In this document: piece after piece, positions 39,301 through 50,699 of the stretch
How positions within the stretch are numbered: position 1 is the stretch's first letter
Layout of the letters: each line of letters opens with the position of its first letter
Assembly: GCA_022747635.1 (NCBI GenBank)
Contig: JAKTNV010000417.1
Location: 62,001 to 126,000 of the forward strand
DNA: 64,000 nt
From: Hetaerina americana
Taxonomy: Eukaryota > Arthropoda > Insecta > Odonata > Calopterygidae
Reading direction: 5' to 3'
Translations under genes and position numbers: made by a program
The notes under the pieces: model-generated
Seen by the model: the letters and a program-made list of their open reading frames with translations, nothing else
What the model was told of the DNA's origin: nothing
Database searches by the model: none

Positions 39301-39900
39301 AATGGAAAAATGTGAAAAATTAAAATTTCTAAAAATGAAATAAATGCCTTCTATACACCTCAAACATTTACTCTAAAACAGAAGGTTGTTGTTTTTCGCA
39401 ATATTTTTGGAAATTTGGGCTCTTTTACTAACATTAACACTTGCGCTGAGGCATCTTTTATGCTCATTTCTTGTCTTTAATGATTTATTCTGGGTTTTAT
39501 TTTGTTTATTTGATGAAAATGAACAACAATACAAACCATGGAAACATTTTTGTTTGATTCGTGTCAAGTGAGATTTTCACCTAGGACCCAAAGGGGGGTA
39601 TTGGAACTTTCCATGGAAAAATGTGAAAAATTAAAATTTCTAAAAATGAAATAAATGCCTTCTATACACCTCAAACATTTACTCTAAAACAGAAGGTTGT
39701 TATTTTTCGCAATTTTTTTGGAAATTTGGGCTCTTTTGCTAACATTAACACTTGCGCTGAGGCATCTTTTATGCTCATTTCTTGTCTTTAATGATTTATT
39801 CTGGGTTTTATTTTGTTTATTTCATGAAAATGAACAACATTACACACCATGGAAACATTTTTGTTTGATTCGTGTCGAGTGAGATTTTCACCTAGAACCC

Positions 39901-39918
39901 AAAGGGTTTTGGCCCTTT
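39901..39918 (+). repeat. Hairpin of H monomer, copy 6
   Basis: Duplicate of the hairpin at 28069 through the 11.83-kb block (offset 11832). Confidence 0.85.
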
Positions 39919-41144
39919 TCATGGAAAAATGTGAAAAATTAAAATTTCTAAAAATGAAATAAATACCTTCTATACACCTCAAACATTCACTCTATTATGG
40001 AAGATTGTTGTTTTTCGCAATATTTTTGGAAATTTGGGCTCTTTTACTAACATTAACACTTGCGCTGAGGCATCTTTTATGCTCATTTCTTGTCTTTAAT
40101 GATTTATTCTGGGTTTTATTTTGTTTATTTGATGAAAATGAACAACAATACACACCATGGAAACATTTTTGTTTTATTTGTTTCGAGTGAGATATTAACC
40201 TCGAACCCAAAGGGGGGGGGTATTGGCACTTTTCATGGAAAAATGTGAAAATTAAAATTTCTAAAAATGAAATAAATGCCTTCTATACACCTCAAACATT
40301 CACTCTATAATGGAAGATTGCTGTTTTTCGCAATATTTTTGGAAATTTGGGCTCTTTTACTAACATTAACACTTGCGCTGAGGCATCTTTTATGCTCATT
40401 TCTTGTCTTTAATGATTTATTCTGGGTTTTATTTTGTTTATTTGATGAAAATGAACAACAATACACACCATGGAAACATTTTTGTTTGAGACGTGTCGAG
40501 TGAGATTTTCACCTAGAACCCAAAGGGGGGGTATTGGAACTTTCCATGGAAAAATGTGAAAAATTAAAATTTCTATAAATGAAATAAATGCCTTCTATAC
40601 ACCTCAAACATTCACTCTATAATGGAAGATTGTTGTTTTTTGCAATATTTTTGGAAATTTGGGCTCTTTTACTAACATTAACACTTGCGCTGAGGCATCT
40701 CTTATGCTCATTTCTTGTCTTTCAGGATTAATTCTGGGTTTTATTTTGTTTATTTGATGAAAATGAACAACAATACACACCATGGAAACATTTTTGTTTG
40801 ATTCGTGTCAAGTGAGATTTTCACCTAGGACCCAAAGGGGGGTATTGGAACTTTCCATGGAAAAATGTGAAAAATTAAAATTTCTAAAAATGAAATAAAT
40901 GCCTTCTACACACCTCAAACATTTACTCTAAAACAGAAGGTTGTTATTTTTCGCAATTTTTTTGGAAATTTGGGCTCTTTTGCTAACATTAACACTTGCG
41001 CTGAGGCATCTTTTATGCTCATTTCTTGTCTTTAATGATTTATTCTGGGTTTTATTTTGTTTATTTCATGAAAATGAACAACATTACACACCATGGAAAC
41101 ATTTTTGTTTGATTCGTGTCGAGTGAGATTTTCACCTAGAACCC

Positions 41145-41162
41145 AAAGGGTTTTGGCCCTTT
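41145..41162 (+). repeat. Hairpin of H monomer, copy 7
   Basis: Duplicate of the hairpin at 29313 through the 11.83-kb block (offset 11832). It follows the last B unit of the array. Confidence 0.85.
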
Positions 41163-42392
41163 TCATGGAAAAATGTGAAAAATTAAAATTTCTAAAAATG
41201 AAATAAATACCTTCTATACACCTCAAACATTCACTCTATTATGGAAGATTGTTGTTTTTCGCAATATTTTTGGAAATTTGGGCTCTTTTACTAACATTAA
41301 CACTTGCGCTGAGGCATCTTTTATGCTCATTTCTTGTCTTTAATGATTTATTCTGGGTTTTATTTTGTTTATTTGATGAAAATGAACAACAATACACACC
41401 ATGGAAACATTTTTGTTTTATTTGTTTCGAGTGAGATATTAACCTCGAACCCAAAGGGGGGGGGTATTGGCACTTTTCATGGAAAAATGTGAAAATTAAA
41501 ATTTCTAAAAATGAAATAAATGCCTTCTATACACCTCAAACATTCACTCTATAATGGAAGATTGCTGTTTTTCGCAATATTTTTGGAAATTTGGGCTCTT
41601 TTACTAACATTAACACTTGCGCTGAGGCATCTTTTATGCTCATTTCTTGTCTTTAATGATTTATTCTGGGTTTTATTTTGTTTATTTGATGAAAATGAAC
41701 AACAATACACACCATGGAAACATTTTTGTTTGAGACGTGTCGAGTGAGATTTTCACCTAGAACCCAAAGGGGGGGTATTGGAACTTTCCATGGAAAAATG
41801 TGAAAAATTAAAATTTCTATAAATGAAATAAATGCCTTCTATACACCTCAAACATTCACTCTATAATGGAAGATTGTTGTTTTTTGCAATATTTTTGGAA
41901 ATTTGGGCTCTTTTACTAACATTAACACTTGCGCTGAGGCATCTCTTATGCTCATTTCTTGTCTTTAATGATTTATTCTGGGTTTTATTTTGTTTATTTG
42001 ATGAAAATGAACAACAATACACACCATGGAAACATTTTTGTTTGATTCGTGTCGAGTGAGATTTTCACCTAGAACCCAAAGGGGGGGTATTGGAACTTTC
42101 CATGGAAAAATGTGAAAAATTAAAATTTCTAAAAATGAAATAAATGCCTTCTATACACCTCAAACATTCACTCTATAATGGAAGATTGTTGTTTTTCGCA
42201 ATATTTTTGGAAATTTGGGCTCTTTTACTAACATTAACACTCGCGCTGAGGCATATTTTATGCTCATTTCTTGTCTTTAATGATTTATTCTGGGTTTTAT
42301 TTTGTTTAATTGATGAAAATGAACAACAATACACACCATGGAAACATTTTTGTTTGATTCGTGTCGAGTGAGATTTTCACCTAGAACCCAAA

Positions 42393-42399
42393 GGGGGGG
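42393..42399 (+). repeat. Variable G-run (representative)
   Basis: Every ordinary unit has a G-run after acccaaa, here seven bases. Length varies from about five (for example 1950s-type runs aside, 954-958) to about eleven or twelve (8440-8451), with seven the commonest in regions 2 and 3 and eight or nine frequent in region 1. Run lengths are largely shared between duplicated blocks, so much of the variation is inherited and not random read error. Confidence 0.8.
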
Positions 42400-42455
42400 T
42401 ATTGGAACTTTCCATGGAAAAATGTGAAAAATTAAAATTTCTAAAAATGAAATAA

Positions 42456-42683
42456 ATGCCTTCTATACACCTCAAACATTCACTCTATAATGGAAGATTG
42501 TTGTTTTTCGCAATATTTTTGGAAATTTGGGCTCTTTTACTAACATTAACACTTGCGCTGAGGCATCTTTTATGCTCATTTCTTGTCTTTAATGATTTAT
42601 TCTGGGTTTTATTTTGTTTATTTGATGAAAATGAACAACAATACACACCATGGAAACATTTTTGTTTGATTCGTGTCGAGTGA
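42456..42683 (+). other. Recurrent 75-codon open frame inside the satellite (not called as CDS)
   Basis: Representative of a frame that is fully open from ATG in about 120 of about 205 units. The translation is rich in Leu and Phe with two hydrophobic stretches (about residues 14-36 and 38-56), then an acidic DENEQQ patch and a short basic/aromatic tail. I recognise no family. Arguments against a gene: one copy per satellite unit, no separate promoter or intron structure, B units closed by TAA, other units closed by TAA, TAG or frameshifts, and variants mostly amino-acid changing (His5 to Gln/Asp/Leu, Trp25 to Arg/Ser/Leu, Trp50 to Cys/Gly/Arg, Val51 to Asp/Gly). T-rich DNA tends to encode Phe/Leu-rich frames. 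Transcription of the satellite itself cannot be excluded. Confidence 0.3.
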
Positions 42684-42701
42684 GATTTTCACCTAGAACC
42701 C

Positions 42702-42719
42702 AAAGGGTTTTGGCCCTTT
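42702..42719 (+). repeat. Hairpin of H monomer, copy 8
   Basis: Here the H unit follows an ordinary A unit, not a B unit, and its flank reads cactatattatgg followed by a T-run of ten. It is the region 3 form of the variant. Confidence 0.85.
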
Positions 42720-44699
42720 TCATGGAAAAATGTGAAAAATTAAAATTTCTAAAAATGAAATAAATACCTTCTATACACCTCAAACATTCACTATATTATG
42801 GAAGATTGTTTTTTTTTCGCAATATTTTTGGAAATTTGGGCTCTTTTACTAACATTAACACTTGCGCTGAGGCATCTTTTATGCTCATTTCTTGTCTTTA
42901 ATGATTTATTCTGGGTTTTATTTTGTTTATTTGATGAAAATGAACAACAATACACACCATGAAAACATTTTTGTTTTATTTGTTTCGAGTGAGATATTAA
43001 CCTCGAACCCAAAGGGGGGGGGTATTGGCACTTTTCATGGAAAAATGTGAAAATTAAAATTTCTAAAAATGAAATAAATGCCTTCTATACACCTCAAACA
43101 TTCACTCTATAATGGAAGATTGCTGTTTTTCGCAATATTTTTGGAAATTTGGGCTCTTTTACTAACATTAACACTTGCGCTGAGGCATCTTTTATGCTCA
43201 TTTCTTGTCTTTAATGATTTATTCTGGGTTTTATTTTGTTTATTTGATGAAAATGAACAACAATACACACCATGGAAACATTTTTGTTTGAGACGTGTCG
43301 AGTGAGATTTTCACCTAGAACCCAAAGGGGGGGTATTGGAACTTTCCATGGAAAAATGTGAAAAATTAAAATTTCTATAAATGAAATAAATGCCTTCTAT
43401 ACACCTCAAACATTCACTCTATAATGGAAGATTGTTGTTTTTTGCAATATTTTTGGAAATTTGGGCTCTTTTACTAACATTAACACTTGCGCTGAGGCAT
43501 CTCTTATGCTCATTTCTTGTCTTTAATGATTTATTCTGGGTTTTATTCTGTTTATTTGATGAAAATGAACAACAATACACACCATGGAAACATTTTTGTT
43601 TGATTCGTGTCGAGTGAGATTTTCACCTAGAACCCAAAATGGGGGTATTGGAACTTTTAATGGAAAAATGTGAAAAATTAAAATTTCTAAAAATGAAATA
43701 AATGCCTTCTATACACCTCAAACATTCACTCTATAATGGAAGATTTTTGTTTTTCGCAATATTTTTGGAAATTTGGGCTCTTTTACTAACATTAACACTT
43801 GCGCTGAGGCATCTTTTATGCTCATTTCTTGTCTTTAATGATTTATTCTGGGTTTATTTTGTTTATTTGATGAAAATAAACAACAATACACACCATGGAA
43901 ACATTTTTGTTTGATTCGTGTCGAGTAAGATTTTCACCTAGAACCCAAAGGGGGGGTATTGGCACTTTTCATGGAAAAATGGAAAAATTAAAATTTCTAA
44001 AAATGAAATAAATGCCTTCTATACACCTCAAACATTTACTCTATAATGGAAGATTGTTGTTTTCGCAATATTTTTGGAAATTTGGGCTCTTTTACTAACA
44101 TTACCACTTGCGCTGAGGCATCTTTTATGCTCATTTCTTGTCTTTAATGATTTATTCTGGGTTTTATTTTGTTTATTTGATGAAAATGAACAACAATACA
44201 CACCATGGAAACATTTTTGTTTGATTCGTGTCGAGTGAGATTTTCACCTAGAACCCAAAGGGGGGGGTATTGGAACTTTCCATGGAAAAATGTGAAAAAT
44301 TAAAATTTCTATAAATGAAATAAATGCCTTCTATACACCTCAAACATTCACTCTATAATGGAAGATTGTTGTTTTTCGCAATATTTTTGGAAATTTGGGC
44401 TCTTTTAATAACATTAACACTTGCGCTGAGGCATCTTTTATGCTCATTTCTTGTCTTTAATGATTTATTCTGGGTTTTATTTTGTTTATTTGATGAAAAT
44501 GAACAACAATACACACCATGGAAACATTTTTGTTTGATTCGTGTCGAGTGAGATTTTCATTAGAACCCAAAGGGGGGGTATTGGAACTTTCCATGGAAAA
44601 ATGTGAAAAATTAAAATTTCTAAAAATGAAATAAATGCCTTCTATACACCTCAAACATTCACTCTTTAATGGAAGATTGTTGTTTTTCGCAATATTTTT

Positions 44700-45980
44700 G
44701 GAAATTTGGGCTCTTTTACTAACATTAACACTTGCGCTGAGGCATCTTTTATGCTCATTTCTTGTATTTAATGATTTATTCTGGGTTTTATTTTGTTTAT
44801 TTCATGAAAATGAACAACATTACACACCATGGAAACATTTTTGTTTGATTCGTGTCGAGTGAGATTTTCACCTAGAACCCAAAGGGGGGGTATTGGCACT
44901 TTTCATGGAAAAATGTGAAAATTAAAATTTCTAAAAATGAAATAAATGCCTTTTATACACCTCAAACATTCACTCTATAATGGAAGATTGCTGTTTTTCG
45001 TAATATTTTTGGAAATTTGGGCTCTTTTACTAACATTAACACTTGCGCTGAGGCATCTTTTATGCTCATTTCTTGTCTTTAATGATTTATTCTGGGTTTT
45101 ATTTTGTTTATTTGATGAAAATGAACAACAATACACACCATGGAAACATTTTTGTTTTATTCGTGTCGAGTGAGATTTTCACCGAGAACCCAAAGGGGGG
45201 GTATTGGAACTTTCCATGGAAAAATGTGAAAAATTAAAATTTCTAAAAATGAAATAAATGCCTTCTATACACCTCAAACATTCACTCTATAATGGAAGAT
45301 TGTTGTTTTTCGCAATATTTTTGGAAATTTGGGCTCTTTTACTAACATTAACACTTGCGCTGAGGCATCTTTTATGCTCATTTCTTGTCTTTAATGATTT
45401 ATTCTGGGTTTTATTTTGTTTATTTGATGAAAATGAACAACAATACACACCATGGAAACATTTTTGTTTGATTCGTTCGAGTGAGATTTTAACCTAGAAC
45501 CCAAAGGGGGGGGTATTGGAACTTTTCATGGAAAAATGTGAAAATTGAAATTTCTAAAAGTGAAATAAATGCCTTCTATACACCTCAAACATTCACCCTA
45601 TAATGGAAGATTGTTGTTTTTCGCAATATTTTTAGAAATGTGGGCTCTTTTACTAACATTAACACTTGCGCTGAGGCATCTTTTATGCTCATTTCTTGTC
45701 TTTAATGATTTATTCTGGGTTTTATTTTGTTTATTTGATGAAAATGAACAACAATACACACCATGGAAACATTTTTGTTTGATTTGTGTCGAGTGAGATT
45801 TTCACCTAGAACCCAAAGGGGGTATTGGCACTTTTCATGGAAAAATGTGAAAAATTAAAATTTCCTAAAAATGAAATAAATGCCTTCTATACACCTCAAA
45901 CATTCACTCTATAATGGAAGATTGTTGTTTTTCGCAATATTTTTGGAAATTTGGGCTCTTTTACTAACATTAACACTTGC
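44700..45980 (+). repeat. Duplicated block, copy 1 (offset about 9342 bp)
   Basis: The units with cttgtatttaatg, ttttatacacc with cgtaatattttt, attcgttcgag, caccctataatgg and tttcctaaaaatg recur at about 54040-55320. A partial third copy lies at about 48300-49500 (offset 3421) and a fourth at about 57086-57950. Confidence 0.8.
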
Positions 45981-46289
45981 GCTGAGGCATCTTTTATGCT
46001 CATTTCTTGTCTTTAATGATTTATTCTGGGTTTTATTTTGTTTATTTGATGAAAATGAACAACATTACACACCATGGAAACAGTTTTGTTTGATTCGTGT
46101 CGAGTGAGATTTTCACCTAGAACCCAAAGGGGGGGTATTGGCACTTTTCATGGAAAAATGTGAAAATTAAAATTTCTAAAAATAAAATAAATGCCTTCTA
46201 TACACCTCAAACATTCACTCTATAATGGAAGATTGTTGTTTTTCGCAATATTTTTGGAAATTTGGGCTCTTTTACTAACATTAACACTT

Positions 46290-48030
46290 GCGCTGAGGCG
46301 TCTTTTATGCTCATTTCTTGTCTTTAATGATTTATTCTGGGTTTTATTTTGTTTATTTGATGAAAATGAACAACAATACACACCATGGAAACATTTTTGT
46401 TTGATTCGTGTCGAGTGAGATTTTCACCTAGAACCCAAAGGGGGGGTATTGGCACTTTTCATGGAAAAATGTGAAAATTAAAATTTCTAAAAATGAAATA
46501 AATGCCTTCTATACACCTCAAACATTCACTCTATAATGGAAGATTGTTGTTTTTCGCAATATTTTTGGAAATTTGGGCTCTTTTACTAACATTAACACTT
46601 GCGCTGAGGCATCTTTTATGCTCATTTCTTGTCTTTAATGATTTATTCCGGGTTTTATTTTGTTTATTTGATGAAAATGAACTACAATACACACCATGGA
46701 AACATTTTTGTTTGATTCGTGTCGAGTGAGATTTTCACCTAGAACCCAAAGGGGGTATTGGCACTTTTCATGGAAAAATGTGAAAAATTAAAATTTCTAA
46801 AAATTAAATAATTGCCTTCTATACACCTCAAACATTCACTCTATAATGGAAGATTGTTGTTTTTCGCAATATTTTTGGAAATTTGGGCTCTTTTACTAAC
46901 ATTAACACTTGCGCTGAGGCATCTTTTATGCTCATTTCTTGTCTTTAATGATTTATTCTGGGTTTTATTTTGTTTATTTGATGAAAATGAACAACATTAC
47001 ACACCATGGAAACCTTTTTGTTTGTTTCGTGTCGAGTGAGATTTTCACCTAGAACCCAAAGGGGGGGTATTGGCACTTTTCATGGAAAAATGTGAAAATT
47101 AAAATTTCTAAAAAGGAAATAAATGCCTTCTATACAACTCAAACATTCACTCTATAATAGAAGATTGTTGTTTTTCGCAGTATTTTTGGAAATTTGGGCT
47201 CTTTTACTAACATTAACACTTGCGCTGAGGCATCTTTTATGCTCATTTCTTGTCTTTAATGATTTATTCTGTGTTTTATTTTGTTTATTTGATGAAAATG
47301 AACAACAATACACACCATGGAAACATTTTTGTTTGATTCGTGTCGAGTGAGATTTTCACCTAGAACCCAAAGGGGGGGTATTGGAACTTTTCATGGAAAA
47401 ATGTGAAAATTAAAATTTCTAAAAGTGAAATAAATGCCTTCTATACACCTCAAACATTCACTCTATAATGGAAGATTGTTGTTTTTCGCAATATTTTTAG
47501 AAATGTGGGCTCTTTTACTAACATTAACACTTGCGCTGAGGCATCTTTTATGCTCATTTCTTGTCTTTAATGATTTATTCTGGGTTTTATTTTGTTTATT
47601 TGATGAAAATGAACAACATTACACACCATGGAAACATTTTTGTTTGTTTCGTGTCGAGTGAGATTTTCACCTAGAACCCAAAGGGGGGGTATTGGCACTT
47701 TTCATGGAAAAATGTGAAAATTAAAATTTCTAAAAATGAAATAAATGCCTTCTATACACCTCAAACATTCACTCTATAATGGAAGATTGGTTTTTTTTCC
47801 CAATATTTTTGGAAATTTGGGCTCTTTTACTAACATTAACACTTGCGCTGAGGCATCTTTTATGCTCATTTCTTGTCTTTAATGATTTATTCGGGGTTTT
47901 ATTTTGTTTATTTGATGAAAATAAACAACAATACACACCATGGAAACATTTTTGTTTGATTCGTGTCGAGTGAGATTTTCACCTAGAACCCAAAGGGGGG
48001 GTATTGGCACTATTCATGGAAAAATGTGAA
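46290..48030 (+). repeat. Duplicated block, copy 1 (offset 9030 bp)
   Basis: The series gaggcgtctttt, ttattccggg with gaactacaatac, aaattaaataattgcc, ctataatagaag with cgcagtattttt, ttttagaaatgtggg with tttgtttcgtg, and gattggtttttttcc with ttcggggtttt recurs 29 units later at 55320-57060 and again, from the same series, at about 58120-59730. Confidence 0.82.
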
Positions 48031-50699
48031 AATTAAAATTTCTAAAAATGAAATAAATGCCTTCTATACAGCTCAGACATTCACTCTATAATGGAAGATT
48101 GTTGTTTTTCGCAATATTTTTGGAAATTTGGGCTCTTTTACTAACATTAACACTTGCGCTGAGGCATCTTTTATGCTCATTTCTTGTCTTGAATGATTTA
48201 TTCTGGGTTTTATTTTGTTTATTTCATGAAAATGAACAACATTACACACCATGGAAACATTTTTGTTTGATTCGTGTCGAGTGAGATTTTCACCTAGAAC
48301 CCAAAGGGGGGGTATTGGCACTTTTCATGGAAAAATGTGAAAATTAAAATTTCTAAAAATGAAATAAATGCCTTTTATACACCTCAAACATTCACTCTAT
48401 AATGGAAGATTGCTGTTTTTCGCAATATTTTTGGAAATTTGGGCTCTTTTACTAACATTAACACTTGCGCTGAGGCATCTTTTATGCTCATTTCTTGTCT
48501 TTAATGATTTATTCTGGGTTTTATTTTGTTTATTTGATGAAAATGAACAACAATACACACCATGGAAACATTTTTGTTTTATTCGTGTCGAGTGAGATTT
48601 TCACCGAGAACCCAAAGGGGGGGTATTGGAACTTTCCATGGAAAAATGTGAAAAATTAAAATTTCTAAAAATGAAATAAATGCCTTCTATACACCTCAAA
48701 CATTCACTCTATAATGGAAGATTGTTGTTTTTCGCAATATTTTTGGAAATTTGGGCTCTTTTACTAACATTAACACTTGCGCTGAGGCATCTTTTATGCT
48801 CATTTCTTGTCTTTAATGATTTATTCTGGGTTTTATTTTGTTTATTTGATGAAAATGAACAACAATACACACCATGGAAACATTTTTGTTTGATTCGTTC
48901 GAGTGAGATTTTAACCTAGAACCCAAAGGGGGGGTATTGGAACTTTTCATGGAAAAATGTGAAAATTAAAATTTCTAAAAGTGAAATAAATGCCTTCTAT
49001 ACACCTCAAACATTCACCCTATAATGGAAGATTGTTGTTTTTCGCAATATTTTTAGAAATGTGGGCTCTTTTACTAACATTAACACTTGCGCTGAGGCAT
49101 CTTTTATGCTCATTTCTTGTCTTTAATGATTTATTCTGGGTTTTATTTTGTTTATTTGATGAAAATGAACAACAATACACACCATGGAAACATTTTTGTT
49201 TGATTTGTGTCGAGTGAGATTTTCACCTAGAACCCAAAGGGGGTATTGGCACTTTTCATGGAAAAATGTGAAAAATTAAAATTTCCTAAAAATGAAATAA
49301 ATGCCTTCTATACACCTCAAACATTCACTCTATAATGGAAGATTGTTGTTTTTCGCAATATTTTTGGAAATTTGGGCTCTTTTACTAACATTAACACTTG
49401 CGCTGAGGCATCTTTTATGCTCATTTCTTGTCTTTAATGATTTATTCTGGGTTTTATTTTGTTTATTTGATGAAAATGAACAACATTACACACCATGGAA
49501 ACATTTTTGTTTGATTCGTGTCGAATGAGATTTTCACCTAGAACCCAAAGGGGGGGTATTGGCACTTTTCATGGAAAAATGTGAAAATTAAAATTTCTAA
49601 AAATGAAATAAATGCCTTCTATACACCTCAAACATTCACTCTATAATGGAAGATTGTTGTTTTTTCGCAATATTTTTGGAAATTTGGGCTCTTTTACTAA
49701 CATTAACACTTGCGCTGAGGCGTCTTTTATGCTCATTTCTTGTCTTTAATGATTTATTCTGGGTTTTTTTTTTTTTATTTGATGAAAATGAACAACAATA
49801 CACACCATGGAAACATTTTTGTTTGATTCGTGTCGAGTGAGATTTTCACCTAGAACCCAAAGGGGGGGGTATTGGCACTTTTAATGGAAAAATGTGAAAA
49901 ATTAAAATTTCTAAAAATGAAATAAATGCCTTCTATACACCTCAAACATTCACTCTAAAATGGAAGATTGTTGTTTTTCGCAATATTTTTGGAAATTTGG
50001 GCTCTTTTACTAACATAAACACTCGCGCTGAGGCATCTTTTATGCTCATTTCTTGTCTTTAATGATTTATTCTGGGTTTTATTTTGTTTAATTGATGAAA
50101 ATGAACAACAATACACACCATGGAAACATTTTTGTTTGATTCGTGTTGAGTGAGATTTTCATCTAGGACCCAAAGGGGGGGGTATTGGCACTTTTAATGG
50201 AAAAATGTGAAAAATTAAAATTTCTAAAAATGAAATAAATGCCTTCTATACACCTCAAACATTCACTCTATAATGGAAGATTGTTGTTTTTCGCAATATT
50301 TTTGGAAATTTGGGCTCTTTTACTAACATTAACACTTGCGCTGAGGCATCTTTTATGCTCATTTCTTGTCTTTAATGATTTATTCTGGGTTTTATTTTGT
50401 TTATTTGATGAAAATAAACAACAATACACACCATGGAAACATTTTTGTTTAATTCGTGTCGAGTGAGATTTTCACCTAGAACCCAAAGGGGGGGTATTGG
50501 CACTATTCATGGAAAAATGTGAAAATTAAAATTTCTAAAAATGAAATAAATGCCTTCTATACACCTCAAACATTCACTCTATAATGGAAGATTGTTGTTT
50601 TTTGCAATATTTTTGGAAATTTGGGCTCTTTTACTAACATTAACACTTGCGCTGAGGCATCTCTTATGCTCATTTCTTGTCTTTAATGATTTATTCTGG

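Larger units (their letters stand above)
15599..41130 (+). repeat. Array region 2: mixed A, A' and B monomers
   Basis: About 82 monomers. This is the only part of the window with type B units (marker ctctaaaacagaagg, 25 copies). Units ending gtgtcaagtgag (A') usually precede a unit beginning ttcacctaggaccc (B). Units carrying ggggtttattttg, tttttggcaat and caccattgaaac are also concentrated here. Most of the region is the 11.83-kb tandem duplication listed separately, with an older 2.8-kb-offset duplication at its left side. The left limit is the start of the first B unit and the right limit the end of the last. Confidence 0.85.
29633..41464 (+). repeat. 11.83-kb higher-order block, copy 2
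   Basis: Every variant monomer of copy 1 reappears in the same order at an offset of 11830 bp, becoming 11831 and then 11832 after two 1-bp length differences. The right break lies after the G-run ending at 41464 and before about 41520: there the array continues as aaataaatgcc, like the unit at 28444, and not as aaataaatccc, like the start of the block. The block therefore joins by a register slip of four monomers, as expected from unequal exchange between misaligned arrays. Confidence 0.9.
42376..42687 (+). repeat. Representative type A monomer (312 bp)
   Basis: A clean 312-bp unit chosen to show the architecture. The unit opens with ttcacctagaaccc (42376-42389), then aaa and a seven-base G-run (42393-42399). 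An A-tract-rich stretch follows (tracts at 42418-42422, 42427-42431, 42434-42437 and 42443-42447), then the ATG of the repeated open frame at 42456. The conserved core runs from about 42498 to the end, with the palindrome ccatgg inside it near 42650. The unit has four core CpG sites (ttcgcaa, tgcgct, ttcgtg, gtcgag). Being exactly 104 codons long, it keeps reading frame from unit to unit when neighbours are also 312 bp. Confidence 0.93.
42290..44660 (+). repeat. Duplicated block, copy 1 (offset 8406 bp)
   Basis: About 7.6 monomers recur 27 units later at about 50700-53065. Shared rare variants are gtttaattgatg at the left edge, the hairpin unit with cactatattatgg and a ten-base T-run, gtttgagacgtg, cccaaaatgggggt, a frameshifted gggtttattttg unit, ttaccacttg and attttcattagaac. 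Differences (aacttttaatgg versus aacttttcatgg; gaagatttttg versus gaagattgttg) show more divergence than between the 11.83-kb copies. Confidence 0.82.

Noticed and set aside
42494..42515. CENP-B-box-like motif around tttcgcaatatttttgg
   Set aside because: It has the TTCG and the central A in the right place but lacks the required CGGG part; no other match on either strand of the monomer.
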